From Lachnospiraceae bacterium (GTDB lineage Bacteria > Bacillota > Clostridia > Lachnospirales > Lachnospiraceae), in contig JAIKXN010000239.1 of the NCBI GenBank assembly GCA_024684055.1, positions 1 to 64,000 of the forward strand: DNA of 64,000 nucleotides. Direction: 5' to 3'. Below, piece by piece: positions 27,500 to 36,626 of the stretch (position 1 is its first letter; every line of letters starts with the position of its first letter). The notes below the pieces were generated by a model that had not been told where the DNA came from, did not search any database, and was given only the letters and a program-made list of their open reading frames with translations. The translations under genes and the position numbers were made by a program.

Positions 27500-28579
27500 A
27501 TGGTAAGAATTGAAGAAGTTTTACAGGTTGCTATGGATTCAAGAGCGTCGGATATTCATTTAACTGCCGGTCTTCCTCCTAAGATGCGTGTTAACGGACA
27601 CCTTCTTAACATGGACTTTCCTGTGCTTAAACCTGAGGATACTTTGGATATTGTCGGACAGATTATGACGGAACATCAGAAACAGATGTTTGAAGAGAGA
27701 GGGGAACTCGATATGTCATTCGCGGTAACAAACCTTGGCCGTTACCGTGTAAATGCATTCCGTCAGCGTGGTTCTGTAGCTATGGCGCTTCGTGCCGTTA
27801 ATACAGTAATTCCTACTCCCGCACAGTTGGGTGTGCCCAACGCGGTTGTTGATCTTTATAACAGAAAGAGAGGACTTGTCCTTGTTACCGGACCTACAGG
27901 TTCAGGTAAATCCACAACGCTTGCTTCAATTATCGATAAAGCTAACAATAATCGTGATGCACATATTATTACACTGGAAGACCCTATCGAATACTTACAC
28001 TTACATAAAGTAGCGATGGTTAACCAGAGAGAAGTCGGATTCGATACAATGAGTTATGCAAATGCCTTAAGAGCTGCACTTCGAGAAGATCCCGATATCA
28101 TCCTCGTAGGTGAAATGCGTGACTACGAAACAATTTCCGTAGCCGTAACCGCAGCCGAAACAGGTCACCTTGTATTGTCAACACTCCATACAATCGGTGC
28201 TGCTTCAACCATTGACCGTATTATCGACGTTTTCCCGCCTCATCAGCAGCAGCAGATCAGAGTACAGCTTGCTAACGTTCTTGAAGCGGTTATTTCACAG
28301 CAGCTTATTCCTACAGCAGATGGACGTTCCCGTGTTGCAGCTTTCGAAGTAATGCTTGGTAACCATGCTGTAAGAAACCTTATTCGTGAAGGTAAATCAC
28401 ACCAGTTACAGTCTGTAATGCAGACAAACAGAAAGATGGGTATGATTACAATGGATGAAGCTTTAACACAGCTTTATCTCGAAGGCAAGATTGACCAGGA
28501 AATGGTTGTTCAGTTCGCACAGGATCCTGTCGGAATGATTCAGAAACTTGGTCTCAAAGGTGTTCAGGCACCGCTTTAA
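27500..28579 (+). CDS. pilT: Type IV pilus retraction ATPase PilT
   Basis: 359 residues. PilT is a hexameric ATPase that depolymerises type IV pili for twitching and DNA uptake. Walker A is GPTGSGKSTT at 131-140; the Asp box and Walker B are in EDPDIILVGEMRDYET; the His boxes include GHLVLSTLHT. AAGGGG precedes the ATG. No other pilus gene is in the window, but comM and dprA follow immediately, which fits natural transformation. Confidence 0.95.
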   Translation: MVRIEEVLQVAMDSRASDIHLTAGLPPKMRVNGHLLNMDFPVLKPEDTLDIVGQIMTEHQKQMFEERGELDMSFAVTNLGRYRVNAFRQRGSVAMALRAVNTVIPTPAQLGVPNAVVDLYNRKRGLVLVTGPTGSGKSTTLASIIDKANNNRDAHIITLEDPIEYLHLHKVAMVNQREVGFDTMSYANALRAALREDPDIILVGEMRDYETISVAVTAAETGHLVLSTLHTIGAASTIDRIIDVFPPHQQQQIRVQLANVLEAVISQQLIPTADGRSRVAAFEVMLGNHAVRNLIREGKSHQLQSVMQTNRKMGMITMDEALTQLYLEGKIDQEMVVQFAQDPVGMIQKLGLKGVQAPL

Positions 28580-28590
28580 TTAAGCATTTT

Positions 28591-28622
28591 TTCGGGCGGA
28601 TTTCTTATCCGCCCGAACTTTT
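28591..28622 (+). terminator. Terminator after pilT
   Basis: An 11-bp GC-rich stem (TTCGGGCGGAT / ATCCGCCCGAA) with loop TTCTT, followed by CTTTT. Confidence 0.9.
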
Positions 28623-28683
28623 AAATAATCTTTTCCGAAACACATTCGTTTATTTTTCTTAAAAGTTTCTTTACATAAAATAT

Positions 28684-28815
28684 TTCATATTTCCTAAAAA
28701 ATCTTAAAAATATTCATTTTATTTAGTATTTATAAAAGTATTTTTTGTTTCATTTTAGTATTCTTAAAATTATTCTTATTATTTCATTTACTATTCTTAT
28801 TAGTATTTATCTTGG
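28684..28815. repeat. Degenerate ~35-bp AT-rich repeats
   Basis: The 320-base gap between pilT and comM is very AT-rich. Words starting TTCATTT recur at about 28684, 28713, 28749 and 28783 and share TAGTATT/ATTCTTA words, suggesting a decayed tandem array. Confidence 0.4.
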
Positions 28816-28901
28816 ATCAATAGTTTTCAAAGTTTTTCTTAAATAAGTTTTCCTAAAATTTATCGGGTCTTTTTGTTGTGTGAATTTAAAAAGGGGGTAT
28901 T

Positions 28902-30440
28902 ATGTTCAGTTATGTTTTTTCCGGAACTGTTCTGGGAATAGACAGTTTCATTGTAAAAGTTGAGACGGATGCTTCGAGCGGACTTCCGTCTTTTGATATG
29001 GTTGGATTGCTTAATTCCGAAGTAAGAGAAGCAAAAGAGAGAGTTAAAGTTGCTTTAAAGAATAATGGATTTACAATTCCGCCTTTACGTGTCACAGTTA
29101 ATCTATCGCCTGCTGATATAAGAAAAGACGGGACCAAGTTTGATCTTCCGATTGCTGTTTCTTTTCTTATTGCGCTTGGAGAAATCACTCAGGAATCAGT
29201 TGAGAAAATCCTTTTTCTCGGAGAACTTGGCTTGAACGGAGAATTGCGATTCGTAAAGGGTGTTCTTCCGATTGCGCTTGAAGCGAAAAAAGAAGGATTC
29301 GATAAAATCATTCTTCCGAGAGCCAATGCATATGAAGCGGCTGCTGTGGAAGGGATAAAAGTTTATGGAATGGAAAGTCTTCTTGATGTTGTAAGATTTC
29401 TTTCTTTGGATGAAAAAGAACAAAAAGAAGATTACAAAGAAACGAAAATTAATATTAAGAAGCTGTTTGGAAGTAATCAGTTAAATTACACTCTTGATTT
29501 TAATGAAATAGCCGGACAGAAGGAATTAAAAAGAGCGTGCCTTCTTGCAGCGGCGGGTTTCCATCATATGCTTTTTGTCGGTCCGCCGGGATGCGGCAAA
29601 ACTATGGCAGCAAAAAGAATTCCTACGATACTTCCACCTCTTTCTTATGAGGAAAGTCTTGAAGTAAGCAAGATTTATTCAGTAGCAGGATTTATAAAAG
29701 AGTTTGATTCTCTTGTTACGAAAAGGCCATATTATTCGCCTCATCATACGATTACGGAAACGGCGCTGTCTGGAGGCGGAGCTGTTCCGAAACCGGGAGT
29801 CATATCATTGTCTCACAGAGGAGTTTTATTTCTTGATGAGGCGGTTCACTTCGATAAAAAAGTTCTTGAAATTCTAAGGCAGCCGCTGGAAGACCGTAAA
29901 ATAGTCATAAGCAGAAGTACGGGTACATTCGAGTATCCTTCTGATTTCATTCTGGTTGCTGCCATCAATCCGTGTCCCTGCGGATATTATCCCGACAGAA
30001 ACAAATGCAACTGTACGCCGGTTCAGATTAAGAATTATCTGGATAAATTATCAGGTCCGATTCTTGATCGAATCGATCTTTGCGTACAGGGTGAAGCCAT
30101 AGATTTTGAGAATCTTAATTCAAAGATTGAAGATGAAGAGAGCTCTGCTTCGATGAGAGAAAAGATCTTTAAAGCAAGAGAAATACAGAATAAGAGATTT
30201 ACCGGTTCGGCTATCAGGTTTAATGGCGAGATGACCGTTCATGAGATAAAGAAATTCTGCGTGCTTGATAAAAGCAATGAATTGTTTCTTGAGAAAGCAT
30301 TTAAAAATATGAATCTCAGTGCGAGAGCATATCATAAGATTTTAAGAGTTGCGAGAACGATTGCGGATGTTGACGGTGAAACAAATATTCAAAGAAAACA
30401 TCTGGCTGAAGCATTGAATTACAGAATGAATATTAAGTGA
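28902..30440 (+). CDS. comM: ComM/YifB-type AAA+ helicase
   Basis: 512 residues, the full family length. The N-terminal domain (GLPSFDMVGLLNSEVREAKERV) is followed by a Mg-chelatase-type AAA+ module: Walker A GPPGCGKTMAA, Walker B GVLFLDEAVHF, and the four-cysteine zinc region INPCPCGYYPDRNKCNC. ComM promotes branch migration during natural transformation. GGGGG lies before the ATG. Its last 13 codons form the first unit of a tandem array that fills the gap to dprA. Confidence 0.95.
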   Translation: MFSYVFSGTVLGIDSFIVKVETDASSGLPSFDMVGLLNSEVREAKERVKVALKNNGFTIPPLRVTVNLSPADIRKDGTKFDLPIAVSFLIALGEITQESVEKILFLGELGLNGELRFVKGVLPIALEAKKEGFDKIILPRANAYEAAAVEGIKVYGMESLLDVVRFLSLDEKEQKEDYKETKINIKKLFGSNQLNYTLDFNEIAGQKELKRACLLAAAGFHHMLFVGPPGCGKTMAAKRIPTILPPLSYEESLEVSKIYSVAGFIKEFDSLVTKRPYYSPHHTITETALSGGGAVPKPGVISLSHRGVLFLDEAVHFDKKVLEILRQPLEDRKIVISRSTGTFEYPSDFILVAAINPCPCGYYPDRNKCNCTPVQIKNYLDKLSGPILDRIDLCVQGEAIDFENLNSKIEDEESSASMREKIFKAREIQNKRFTGSAIRFNGEMTVHEIKKFCVLDKSNELFLEKAFKNMNLSARAYHKILRVARTIADVDGETNIQRKHLAEALNYRMNIK

Positions 30441-30580
30441 TAAGTATTTGGCTGAAGCATTGAATTACAATAATATAAAGTGATAAGTATTTGGCTGAAG
30501 TATTTGAATCACGGAATGAATAAAAAGTGACAAGTATTTGGCACAAGCTTTGAATTACAGAATGAATATTAAGTGATAAT
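30403..30580 (+). repeat. comM tail array: four 43-47 bp copies across the stop codon
   Basis: The final codons of comM, its TGA and a few following bases recur at 30403, 30449, 30492 and 30539. All copies keep TGGC and an AAGTGA stop region, with small deletions and substitutions. The last copy runs into the GGAGG of dprA. Confidence 0.92.
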
Positions 30581-30588
30581 GGAGGAAA

Positions 30589-31761
30589 ATGAAAGAAATT
30601 ACAAATGAAGATATATATGCTTATATCTACAAAAATAAAGGCTTGGCTTTAAACTCGGCGAAAATATTATGTAAACTATTTGGCGGATTTGAAAATCTTG
30701 CCCATACAGATTTTAAGGACCTTTACACCGACAGTTTGATCAACGGAATTAAGGATGATGACGCTGTAAATTGCGCAAAATTAAATCTTATAAAGATCAA
30801 AAATATAACCGAATCTATTCAAAAAGAAGAGAATTTCCTTAAGGAAGAAGCGGTGTTATTTTATGAGAAATTAAATGAAAAAGGGATTAAATGGACACAT
30901 GTTAACAGTAAAGATTATCCGGAAAGGCTTCTTCAGATACATGATTCTCCTTTGATCCTTTATTATAAGGGAGAGTTGATAAGAGAGGATATTCCGTCTG
31001 TTGCGATTATAGGAGCAAGGAACTGTTCGGTATACGGGGAGAAAACTGCAGTTATGTTTGGAAAGGAACTTGCCATGGCAGGCGTTCAGATAATTAGCGG
31101 AATGGCAAGAGGCGTAGACGGGATTGCGCAAAGAAGTGCGATTAATGCAAACGGTTCGACGTTTGGAATTTTAGGCTGCGGAATAGATATTGTATATCCG
31201 AGAGACAATGATGATATATTTAAAAGCATTACCAAATCGGGCGGGCTTATAAGCGAATATCCTCCGGGCGTTCAGCCGTTAAGACAATTCTTTCCTCAAA
31301 GAAACAGAATAATATCGGGACTTTCGGATATCGTGCTTGTTGTGGAAGCGAGAAGAAAAAGCGGAACATATATTACTGTTACGCAGGCTTTGGAACAGGG
31401 AAGAGAAGTTTTTGCGGTTCCGGGAAGGATAACGGATTCCTTGTCTGAAGGGTGTAACCGTCTTATTGGCTCAGGATCGGGTGTGGCGGATTGCGCCGAA
31501 AGCGTGCTTGAATGTCTTAGATTAAAATACAAATTCGATAATTTCTCTGAAATAAAACGAAATAAAAACAACACAGATAATTTATCGGATTTAAGAAAGA
31601 AAATCATGGAAACAATAAAGGATGACGGGAAAACTCTTTCCCTGATAGCTGACAGTCTTTCCACAAATATATCCGTTGAAGAACTGACTTCAGAACTTGT
31701 GGAGATGGAGACTGACGGAATACTGGTGAAAATCGGTAATATGTATTATAATAAATTGTGA
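30589..31761 (+). CDS. dprA: DNA processing protein DprA
   Basis: 390 residues. DprA loads RecA onto incoming single-stranded DNA during transformation. The Rossmann-like core shows VAIIGARNCSVYGEK, IISGMARGVDGIAQ, LGCGIDIVYPRDN, ISEYPPG and FPQRNRIISG; a C-terminal winged-helix domain follows (about residues 325-390). GGAGG lies at the end of the comM tail array, four bases before the ATG. birA follows after about 55 bases. Confidence 0.96.
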   Translation: MKEITNEDIYAYIYKNKGLALNSAKILCKLFGGFENLAHTDFKDLYTDSLINGIKDDDAVNCAKLNLIKIKNITESIQKEENFLKEEAVLFYEKLNEKGIKWTHVNSKDYPERLLQIHDSPLILYYKGELIREDIPSVAIIGARNCSVYGEKTAVMFGKELAMAGVQIISGMARGVDGIAQRSAINANGSTFGILGCGIDIVYPRDNDDIFKSITKSGGLISEYPPGVQPLRQFFPQRNRIISGLSDIVLVVEARRKSGTYITVTQALEQGREVFAVPGRITDSLSEGCNRLIGSGSGVADCAESVLECLRLKYKFDNFSEIKRNKNNTDNLSDLRKKIMETIKDDGKTLSLIADSLSTNISVEELTSELVEMETDGILVKIGNMYYNKL

Positions 31762-31816
31762 TTTAAAAATTCCGAAGCAATATATATTGTGTTTTTACCA
31801 ATATTTTACGGTTGAA

Positions 31817-32635
31817 ATGTACGATTACGAATATATAAAAAATAAAGTAAATATTCCTTTATCGATTCTTGATGAAATCGATTCGAGCAATGAAGAAGCA
31901 AAAAGAAGAATAAAATCCGGTGAAAAGGATGATTTTGTGATTGTTGCAAGAAAACAGACAGCAGGTAAAGGCAGAAAAGGAAGAAGCTTTTATTCGCCAA
32001 AGGATACGGGCATATATCTTACATTCACGCATTTTACTTCTTCATCCGTTGAAGAAAGTCTGTCGGTAACAATTGCTTCAAGTGTTATAGTTTATCGTGT
32101 GTTAAAAGAGGTTCTCGGGACTGACTGCAAGATTAAATGGGTTAACGATCTGTATTTTTGTGAAAGAAAAGTCTGCGGGATTCTTTGCGAATGGGCTATG
32201 GGAAATGAAAGTGAAGGAATCTGTAATGCCGTAGTGACCGGCATAGGAATTAATATTTCCACTGAGGACTTTCCCGATGAGATCAGACAAAAAGCGGGTT
32301 GTCTCATAAATGAGAAAACAGTTTTTGAAAACGAGAGCAGAGATAATAAAGATTACCCGGAACGAAAAGGAAGTTATGCCGATGAAATTGTTTCCGGAAT
32401 AATTAACGGATTAAAAAACTTTTTTAACGAAAACAATCTTTCTCTTTATATGGATGATTACAGGAAGAATTCAATGGTTCTAGGAAGGAAGGTTGAGCTT
32501 TCGGGGGCTGAAGGAGTTTTTGCGAAAGGACTTGCTTCGGCTTTTACCGATAAAGGCGAACTTGTGATCACCATGGATGACGGGACGAAAAGGAATGTCG
32601 ACTCAGGGGAGATCAGTCTTATATTTGCAGATTAA
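31817..32635 (+). CDS. birA: Biotin-[acetyl-CoA-carboxylase] ligase
   Basis: 272 residues. It attaches biotin to carboxylase carrier domains. Motifs: LDEIDSSNEEAKRR, ARKQTAGKGRKGRSFYSP (adenylate-binding GRGRxGR-like loop), KWVNDLYF and VVTGIGINIS. There is no N-terminal helix-turn-helix, so it should be a ligase only, not a repressor. The ATG at 31817 is preferred to an in-frame TTG ten codons upstream; neither has a strong ribosome binding site. Confidence 0.92.
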   Translation: MYDYEYIKNKVNIPLSILDEIDSSNEEAKRRIKSGEKDDFVIVARKQTAGKGRKGRSFYSPKDTGIYLTFTHFTSSSVEESLSVTIASSVIVYRVLKEVLGTDCKIKWVNDLYFCERKVCGILCEWAMGNESEGICNAVVTGIGINISTEDFPDEIRQKAGCLINEKTVFENESRDNKDYPERKGSYADEIVSGIINGLKNFFNENNLSLYMDDYRKNSMVLGRKVELSGAEGVFAKGLASAFTDKGELVITMDDGTKRNVDSGEISLIFAD

Positions 32636-32659
32636 TTTAACGAAAACGAGGGAAGTGAC

Positions 32660-33283
32660 TTGAAAAAATGTGTTATAGTCGGCAGTGCGATAATAAATAA
32701 TTACGAGAAGATAAAAGAATATCTTACGGATGATTTCTTTTACGTTTACTGCGACGGCGGACTTAAACATCTTGAAAAGCTGAATAGAAAACCAGATCTT
32801 ATCGTCGGTGATTTTGATTCGCATGAAAATCCTCATATGGATGTTGAAACAATAGTGCTTCCCTGCGAAAAGGATGATACCGATACATGCCATGCTCTGA
32901 AAGTATGCATTGAAAAAGGATTTGATGATTTTCTTCTTATAGGCTGCATAGGCGAGAGACTCGACCATACTCTCGGAAATGTATCGCTTCTTTTAATGAT
33001 AAAAAGTCTTGGACTTAAGGGCAAAATTATTGACGATTATTCCGAGATGGAAGCTGTCAGCGAAGAAGGCTTATATATTGATTCAAAATTTTCTTTCTTT
33101 TCGCTGCTGACCTTGTCGGATAAATGTGAAGGGATAAACATCCGCGATGCAAAATATCCGCTTGAAAATGCGGCAATCGAAAGTGTGTATCAGTACGGTG
33201 TCAGCAATGAAGTCAAAGCAGGATGCGAAAAAGCTTTTGTATCATGCAAATCCGGCAATCTTTTACTGATTCGGGTATTTTGA
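32660..33283 (+). CDS. thiN: Thiamine pyrophosphokinase
   Basis: 207 residues. It converts thiamine and ATP to thiamine diphosphate. Motifs: CDGGLKHL, PDLIVGDFDSH, ...EKDDTDTCHALK and GCIGERLDHTLGNVSLL, all typical. The start codon is TTG at 32660 with GAGGGA upstream; no ATG is in frame nearby. The stop codon lies within the first unit of a tandem array (IRVF-stop). Confidence 0.94.
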   Translation: MKKCVIVGSAIINNYEKIKEYLTDDFFYVYCDGGLKHLEKLNRKPDLIVGDFDSHENPHMDVETIVLPCEKDDTDTCHALKVCIEKGFDDFLLIGCIGERLDHTLGNVSLLLMIKSLGLKGKIIDDYSEMEAVSEEGLYIDSKFSFFSLLTLSDKCEGINIRDAKYPLENAAIESVYQYGVSNEVKAGCEKAFVSCKSGNLLLIRVF

Positions 33284-33460
33284 TATATTCATGAAAAAAG
33301 AACTGTATTTTATTCGGTATTTTGATATATTCATGAAAAAAGAACTGTATTTGATTCGGTTTTTTGAAATATTCATGAAAAAAGAACTGTATTTGATTCG
33401 GTTTTTGAAATATTCATGAAAAAAGAACTGTATTTGATTCGGGTATTTTGATTTATACAT
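33269..33460 (+). repeat. thiN tail array: five 41-43 bp copies across the stop codon
   Basis: ATTCGG-starting units begin at 33269, 33312, 33354, 33396 and 33437 (the last partial). The first unit holds the last four codons and stop of thiN. The middle units are almost identical, indicating recent expansion. Confidence 0.95.
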
Positions 33461-33575
33461 TTGTAAAGATATATATTTTATCAGAGTATTATTTTCAGTT
33501 TTTGATATTGATAAATTTTTGGCTTTTCTTAGTTTTCAGGAAATAGTTTTATTTGTAATATACAGGGGAATTGTT

Positions 33576-34670
33576 ATGAAACGGGACGATGATTTTTATA
33601 ATGTTGAATCCGATGAATCCGGCAGACCGTTAATCGGTGCAGCGCTCTTGTTTTCCGGAGTGATTGTGGGATTAATAATTATCGTTGTTCTCATTGTCAA
33701 CAGAGATAATCTTAAATTCGGAAAAGATAAAGATATTCCTCAGGCTTCATCAAAATCGGAAGGATATGTAAATCTTGATGATTATATTTCGGGCAGCGAT
33801 AAGGTATCCGATGATCTTGATATATGGAATGAATATCTGGATGATAAAGAAAAGGAAGAACCGGTTGTGATTGCTGAAGAACCGGAAGAACCGAAGGAAG
33901 AAGATCTTTCAGAGGGCGGAACCAAAACAAAGGTGAAAAAGAGCGACGGCAGTGAGGTCTGGCTTAAGATCAACAAATATCTTGCTCCGAACGAGCTTGA
34001 CAATGCCGCTTTTGTTTTAAAGAACGGTCGTCTTGATTACTATGTTGACGGGGAAAAGGTATCGCATACCGGCATTATCGTAGACAAAAACGATGACTTT
34101 GTGGATTTTGCCAAAGTTAAAAGAGACAATATAGACTTTGTTTTTATCAAACTCGGCCAGAGAGGATATAACACCGGTAACCTTTCGCTTGACGATAACT
34201 TCTATTCGAATTTAAAGAATGCACAAGATGCGGGACTTCATACAGGCGTGCTTTTCTTTTCGCAGGCTGTGACAACGGAAGAAGCTCAGGAAGAAGCCCA
34301 GTTTGTCCTGGATTCTCTCGGAGAAGAAAAGATTGATTATCCCGTATGCTTTTATATGGATTATATTCCCAATGACAAAGCAAGAGTGGAAGACACAACG
34401 CCCGAAGAAAAGACCACCGTTTCGAGAGCTTTTATGGATAAGATAAACGAGGCGGGACTTAACTGTATTCTTTACGGCAACAAGGAATGGCTTCTCTGCA
34501 ACATGAATTATACTTCGATATCATATTATGACATTATGCTTGATCAGGAAGAGGAACTCCCTGATTTTCCATACAGGTTCAAGATGTGGAAATATGCAAC
34601 GGATGACGTTGCGGGAGTAAGCGGAAAGTCGGAGATGATTATTTCGTTTATTGATTATTCTGTTAAATAA
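33576..34670 (+). CDS. Membrane-anchored GH25-like protein
   Basis: 364 residues. An N-terminal cytoplasmic stub, one transmembrane segment (about 22-45), an acidic linker, then a C-terminal domain of about 200 residues with the course of GH25 muramidases (GIIVDKNDDFVDFAKVK, FVFIKLGQRGY, DNFYSNLKNAQDAGLHTGVLFFSQAV, and a C-terminal MWKYA). The catalytic D-x-E after the fourth strand reads YMDYIP, so the usual Glu seems absent. It may be a cell-wall binding relic. The start at 33576 has GGGGA upstream; the longer frame upstream lacks one. Confidence 0.78.
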   Translation: MKRDDDFYNVESDESGRPLIGAALLFSGVIVGLIIIVVLIVNRDNLKFGKDKDIPQASSKSEGYVNLDDYISGSDKVSDDLDIWNEYLDDKEKEEPVVIAEEPEEPKEEDLSEGGTKTKVKKSDGSEVWLKINKYLAPNELDNAAFVLKNGRLDYYVDGEKVSHTGIIVDKNDDFVDFAKVKRDNIDFVFIKLGQRGYNTGNLSLDDNFYSNLKNAQDAGLHTGVLFFSQAVTTEEAQEEAQFVLDSLGEEKIDYPVCFYMDYIPNDKARVEDTTPEEKTTVSRAFMDKINEAGLNCILYGNKEWLLCNMNYTSISYYDIMLDQEEELPDFPYRFKMWKYATDDVAGVSGKSEMIISFIDYSVK

Positions 34671-34734
34671 GCGAATCAGAACCATTTTGCAAAGTCGGGA
34701 AAAAATTTCGGGTAAGGAAAATTTTTGAAATTTT

Positions 34735-34764
34735 TGCTTGAATTATCATAATTCTTATTATAAA
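34735..34764 (+). promoter_or_regulatory. Putative efp promoter
   Basis: TTGCTT (34735-34740) or TTGAAT (34738-34743) with TATAAA at 34759-34764, spacers of 18 or 15 bp. Confidence 0.5.
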
Positions 34765-34809
34765 ATGTTTTAGTATTAACGCTTTAAAAACCAATTAGGA
34801 GGAAAATAT

Positions 34810-35367
34810 ATGATTTCAGCCGGAGATTTTAGAAACGGTGTTACTATTGAGTTGGAAGGTAATGTTTACCAGATTATTGAATTCCAGCACGTTAAACCGG
34901 GTAAGGGTGCTGCTTTTGTCAGAACCAAGCTTAAAAACATCAAGAACGGCGGCGTAGTTGAAAAAACTTTCAGACCTACGGAAAAATGTCCTCAGGCACG
35001 TATTGATCGTAAGGATATGCAGTATCTTTATGCAGACGGTGATATGTATAACTTCATGGACACTGAAACATATGAGCAGATCGCATTAAGTCAGGACGAG
35101 ATCGGTGATGCTCTTAAGTTTGTTAAAGAGAACGAAATGGTTAAAATGCTTTCCCACAACGGACAGGTATTTTCTGTTGAGCCTCCTCTTTTCGTAGAAC
35201 TTGAAATCACAGAGACAGAACCCGGATTCAAGGGTGATACAGCTACAGGTGCTTCAAAACCCGCTATCGTTGAGACAGGAGCTCAGGTTATGGTTCCCCT
35301 CTTCGTTGAAATCGGTGAAAAGATTAAAATTGATACAAGAACCGGCGAATATCTTTCCAGAGTTTAA
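34810..35367 (+). CDS. efp: Elongation factor P
   Basis: 185 residues, three-domain EF-P, which relieves ribosome stalling at polyproline. The modifiable loop is KPGKGAAF with Lys32, the residue that is modified in Bacillus EF-P. The C-terminal signature [22 protein letters not shown] is present. AGGAGGA lies before the ATG, and a strong terminator follows. Confidence 0.97.
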   Translation: MISAGDFRNGVTIELEGNVYQIIEFQHVKPGKGAAFVRTKLKNIKNGGVVEKTFRPTEKCPQARIDRKDMQYLYADGDMYNFMDTETYEQIALSQDEIGDALKFVKENEMVKMLSHNGQVFSVEPPLFVELEITETEPGFKGDTATGASKPAIVETGAQVMVPLFVEIGEKIKIDTRTGEYLSRV

Positions 35368-35393
35368 TTTTTAATCGAAATAAATCAGCTTAC

Positions 35394-35437
35394 AAGACGA
35401 TGAATATAAGAAAATTATTCATCGTCTTTTTATTTTG
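35394..35437 (+). terminator. Terminator after efp
   Basis: A perfect 12-bp stem (AAGACGATGAAT / ATTCATCGTCTT, 35394-35428) is followed by TTTTATTTT. Confidence 0.92.
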
Positions 35438-35507
35438 TTTTTCAGGTTTTCTTTTAAAGGTATGGGTAAAGGATTATCGCCGCGGTTTAGAATTGGAGGA
35501 TTACAAT

Positions 35508-36404
35508 ATGGATTATAAAATGTTTAAAGAATGCATACTTGATGGTATGAAAGAAAGATTTGCAGACAACGAATTTGAATACAAAGAGGTATTGAAAAAC
35601 AACGGAGTGAAACTTGACGGGCTTGTTGTAAAGACAAGCGGCAACAGATTATTTCCGACCGTATATGTGAACGATTATTATTCTATGTTTGAAAAAAGCA
35701 ATGATATGTGTTCAATTTGCGACATGATAGAAAACGTTATAAGGGATAATACAGTCGAAGGAAACATTGACGTGGATTCCCTTATTGATTTTGAAAGCGT
35801 AAAAGACAGGATAGTATTTAAGCTTATCAATTTTGAAAAGAATGCCGAGCTTCTTGAAAATGTTCCTTACAAAAAGTTCCTTGATCTCGCAATCGTTTAT
35901 TACATTCTTATCGGCGAAGAAGCTTTCAATAACGGTTCGATTCTGATCAACAATTCACATATTAAGATGTGGGGCAAAAGCGTTGAAGATATTGATGCCA
36001 TTGCAAAGGAAAACGCACCTGAACTATTGAAAGCGGATATTAAAAGCATTGAAGAAACATTAAAGGCGCTCCTTCCCGGGGAGGAAAATATCGAAGAAGA
36101 TTTATTATCCGGAGGATGCAACATGTATGTGCTTTCGAATGACAAGAATATGTTTGGCGCGTCTGTACTTTTGTACGATAATGTTATGAGTCAGTTTAAG
36201 GATATCGTAAAAGGGGATATGTTTATACTTCCTTCCAGTGTGCATGAGGTAATCATGATTCCGTCAATGCTCGTGGATGAGATTTCAAGACTCGATGAAA
36301 TGATCTGCGAGGTTAATGAAACCCAGGTACCGGTAACGGATATTTTATCCGATCATGCATATATTTACAATTTTGAAAAGCGATGCATCACATGTGCATC
36401 ATAA
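35508..36404 (+). CDS. DUF5688-like protein
   Basis: 298 residues. Resembles the DUF5688 family, common and often multicopy in Lachnospiraceae, with no known function. Features are NNGVKLDGLVVKT near residue 30, PTVYVNDYYSMF, and a later YVLSNDKNMFGASVLLYD. It lacks a signal peptide or membrane segment when started at 35508, where GGAGG lies eight bases upstream. A longer frame starts at 35400, but that ATG is inside the efp terminator stem. Polyproline is not evident, so there is no obvious link to EF-P. Confidence 0.8.
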   Translation: MDYKMFKECILDGMKERFADNEFEYKEVLKNNGVKLDGLVVKTSGNRLFPTVYVNDYYSMFEKSNDMCSICDMIENVIRDNTVEGNIDVDSLIDFESVKDRIVFKLINFEKNAELLENVPYKKFLDLAIVYYILIGEEAFNNGSILINNSHIKMWGKSVEDIDAIAKENAPELLKADIKSIEETLKALLPGEENIEEDLLSGGCNMYVLSNDKNMFGASVLLYDNVMSQFKDIVKGDMFILPSSVHEVIMIPSMLVDEISRLDEMICEVNETQVPVTDILSDHAYIYNFEKRCITCAS

Positions 36405-36461
36405 TACTAAAAAATGCTTATTTTATAGCGCTTGACATATTGTTCACAAAGACTAAAAAAG

Positions 36462-36490
36462 TAGACAAATGAAGCCGAAAGTGTTAGAAT
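36462..36490 (+). promoter_or_regulatory. Promoter for tRNA-Arg
   Basis: TAGACA (36462-36467) and TAGAAT (36485-36490), spacer 17 bp. Confidence 0.7.
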
Positions 36491-36522
36491 ACTCTCGTAT
36501 GTTTTGGTCCTAGGATTGAATC

Positions 36523-36594
36523 GCACTCGTAGTCTAATGGATAGAATATTGGCCTCCGACGCCAAGGATGCAGGTTCGATTCCTGTCGGGTGCA
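36523..36594 (+). tRNA. tRNA-Arg(CCG)
   Basis: Acceptor stem GCACTCG/CGGGTGC (one G-T pair), anticodon stem TTGGC/GCCAA with loop CTCCGAC (anticodon CCG, reading CGG), T stem GCAGG/CCTGT with loop TTCGATT. Discriminator A, no encoded CCA. The SH3 gene starts only 32 bases later, so it may share the transcript. Confidence 0.96.
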
Positions 36595-36626
36595 TACGAG
36601 GTTATTCGGATTGGGAGTTTTATTAT

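Noticed and set aside
33291-33419. Small gene of 42 codons in the thiN tail array
   Set aside because: No ribosome binding site; the open frame follows from a 42-bp period and changes when the period changes.
33269-33460. CRISPR-like array
   Set aside because: Units are adjacent with no unique spacers, and no cas genes are nearby.
35400-35507. N-terminal extension of the DUF5688-like gene with a hydrophobic stretch
   Set aside because: Its ATG is inside the efp terminator stem, and GGAGG marks the ATG at 35508.
36504-36626. Upstream start for the double-SH3 gene
   Set aside because: It would lie across tRNA-Arg; a ribosome binding site and membrane anchor fit the ATG at 36627.
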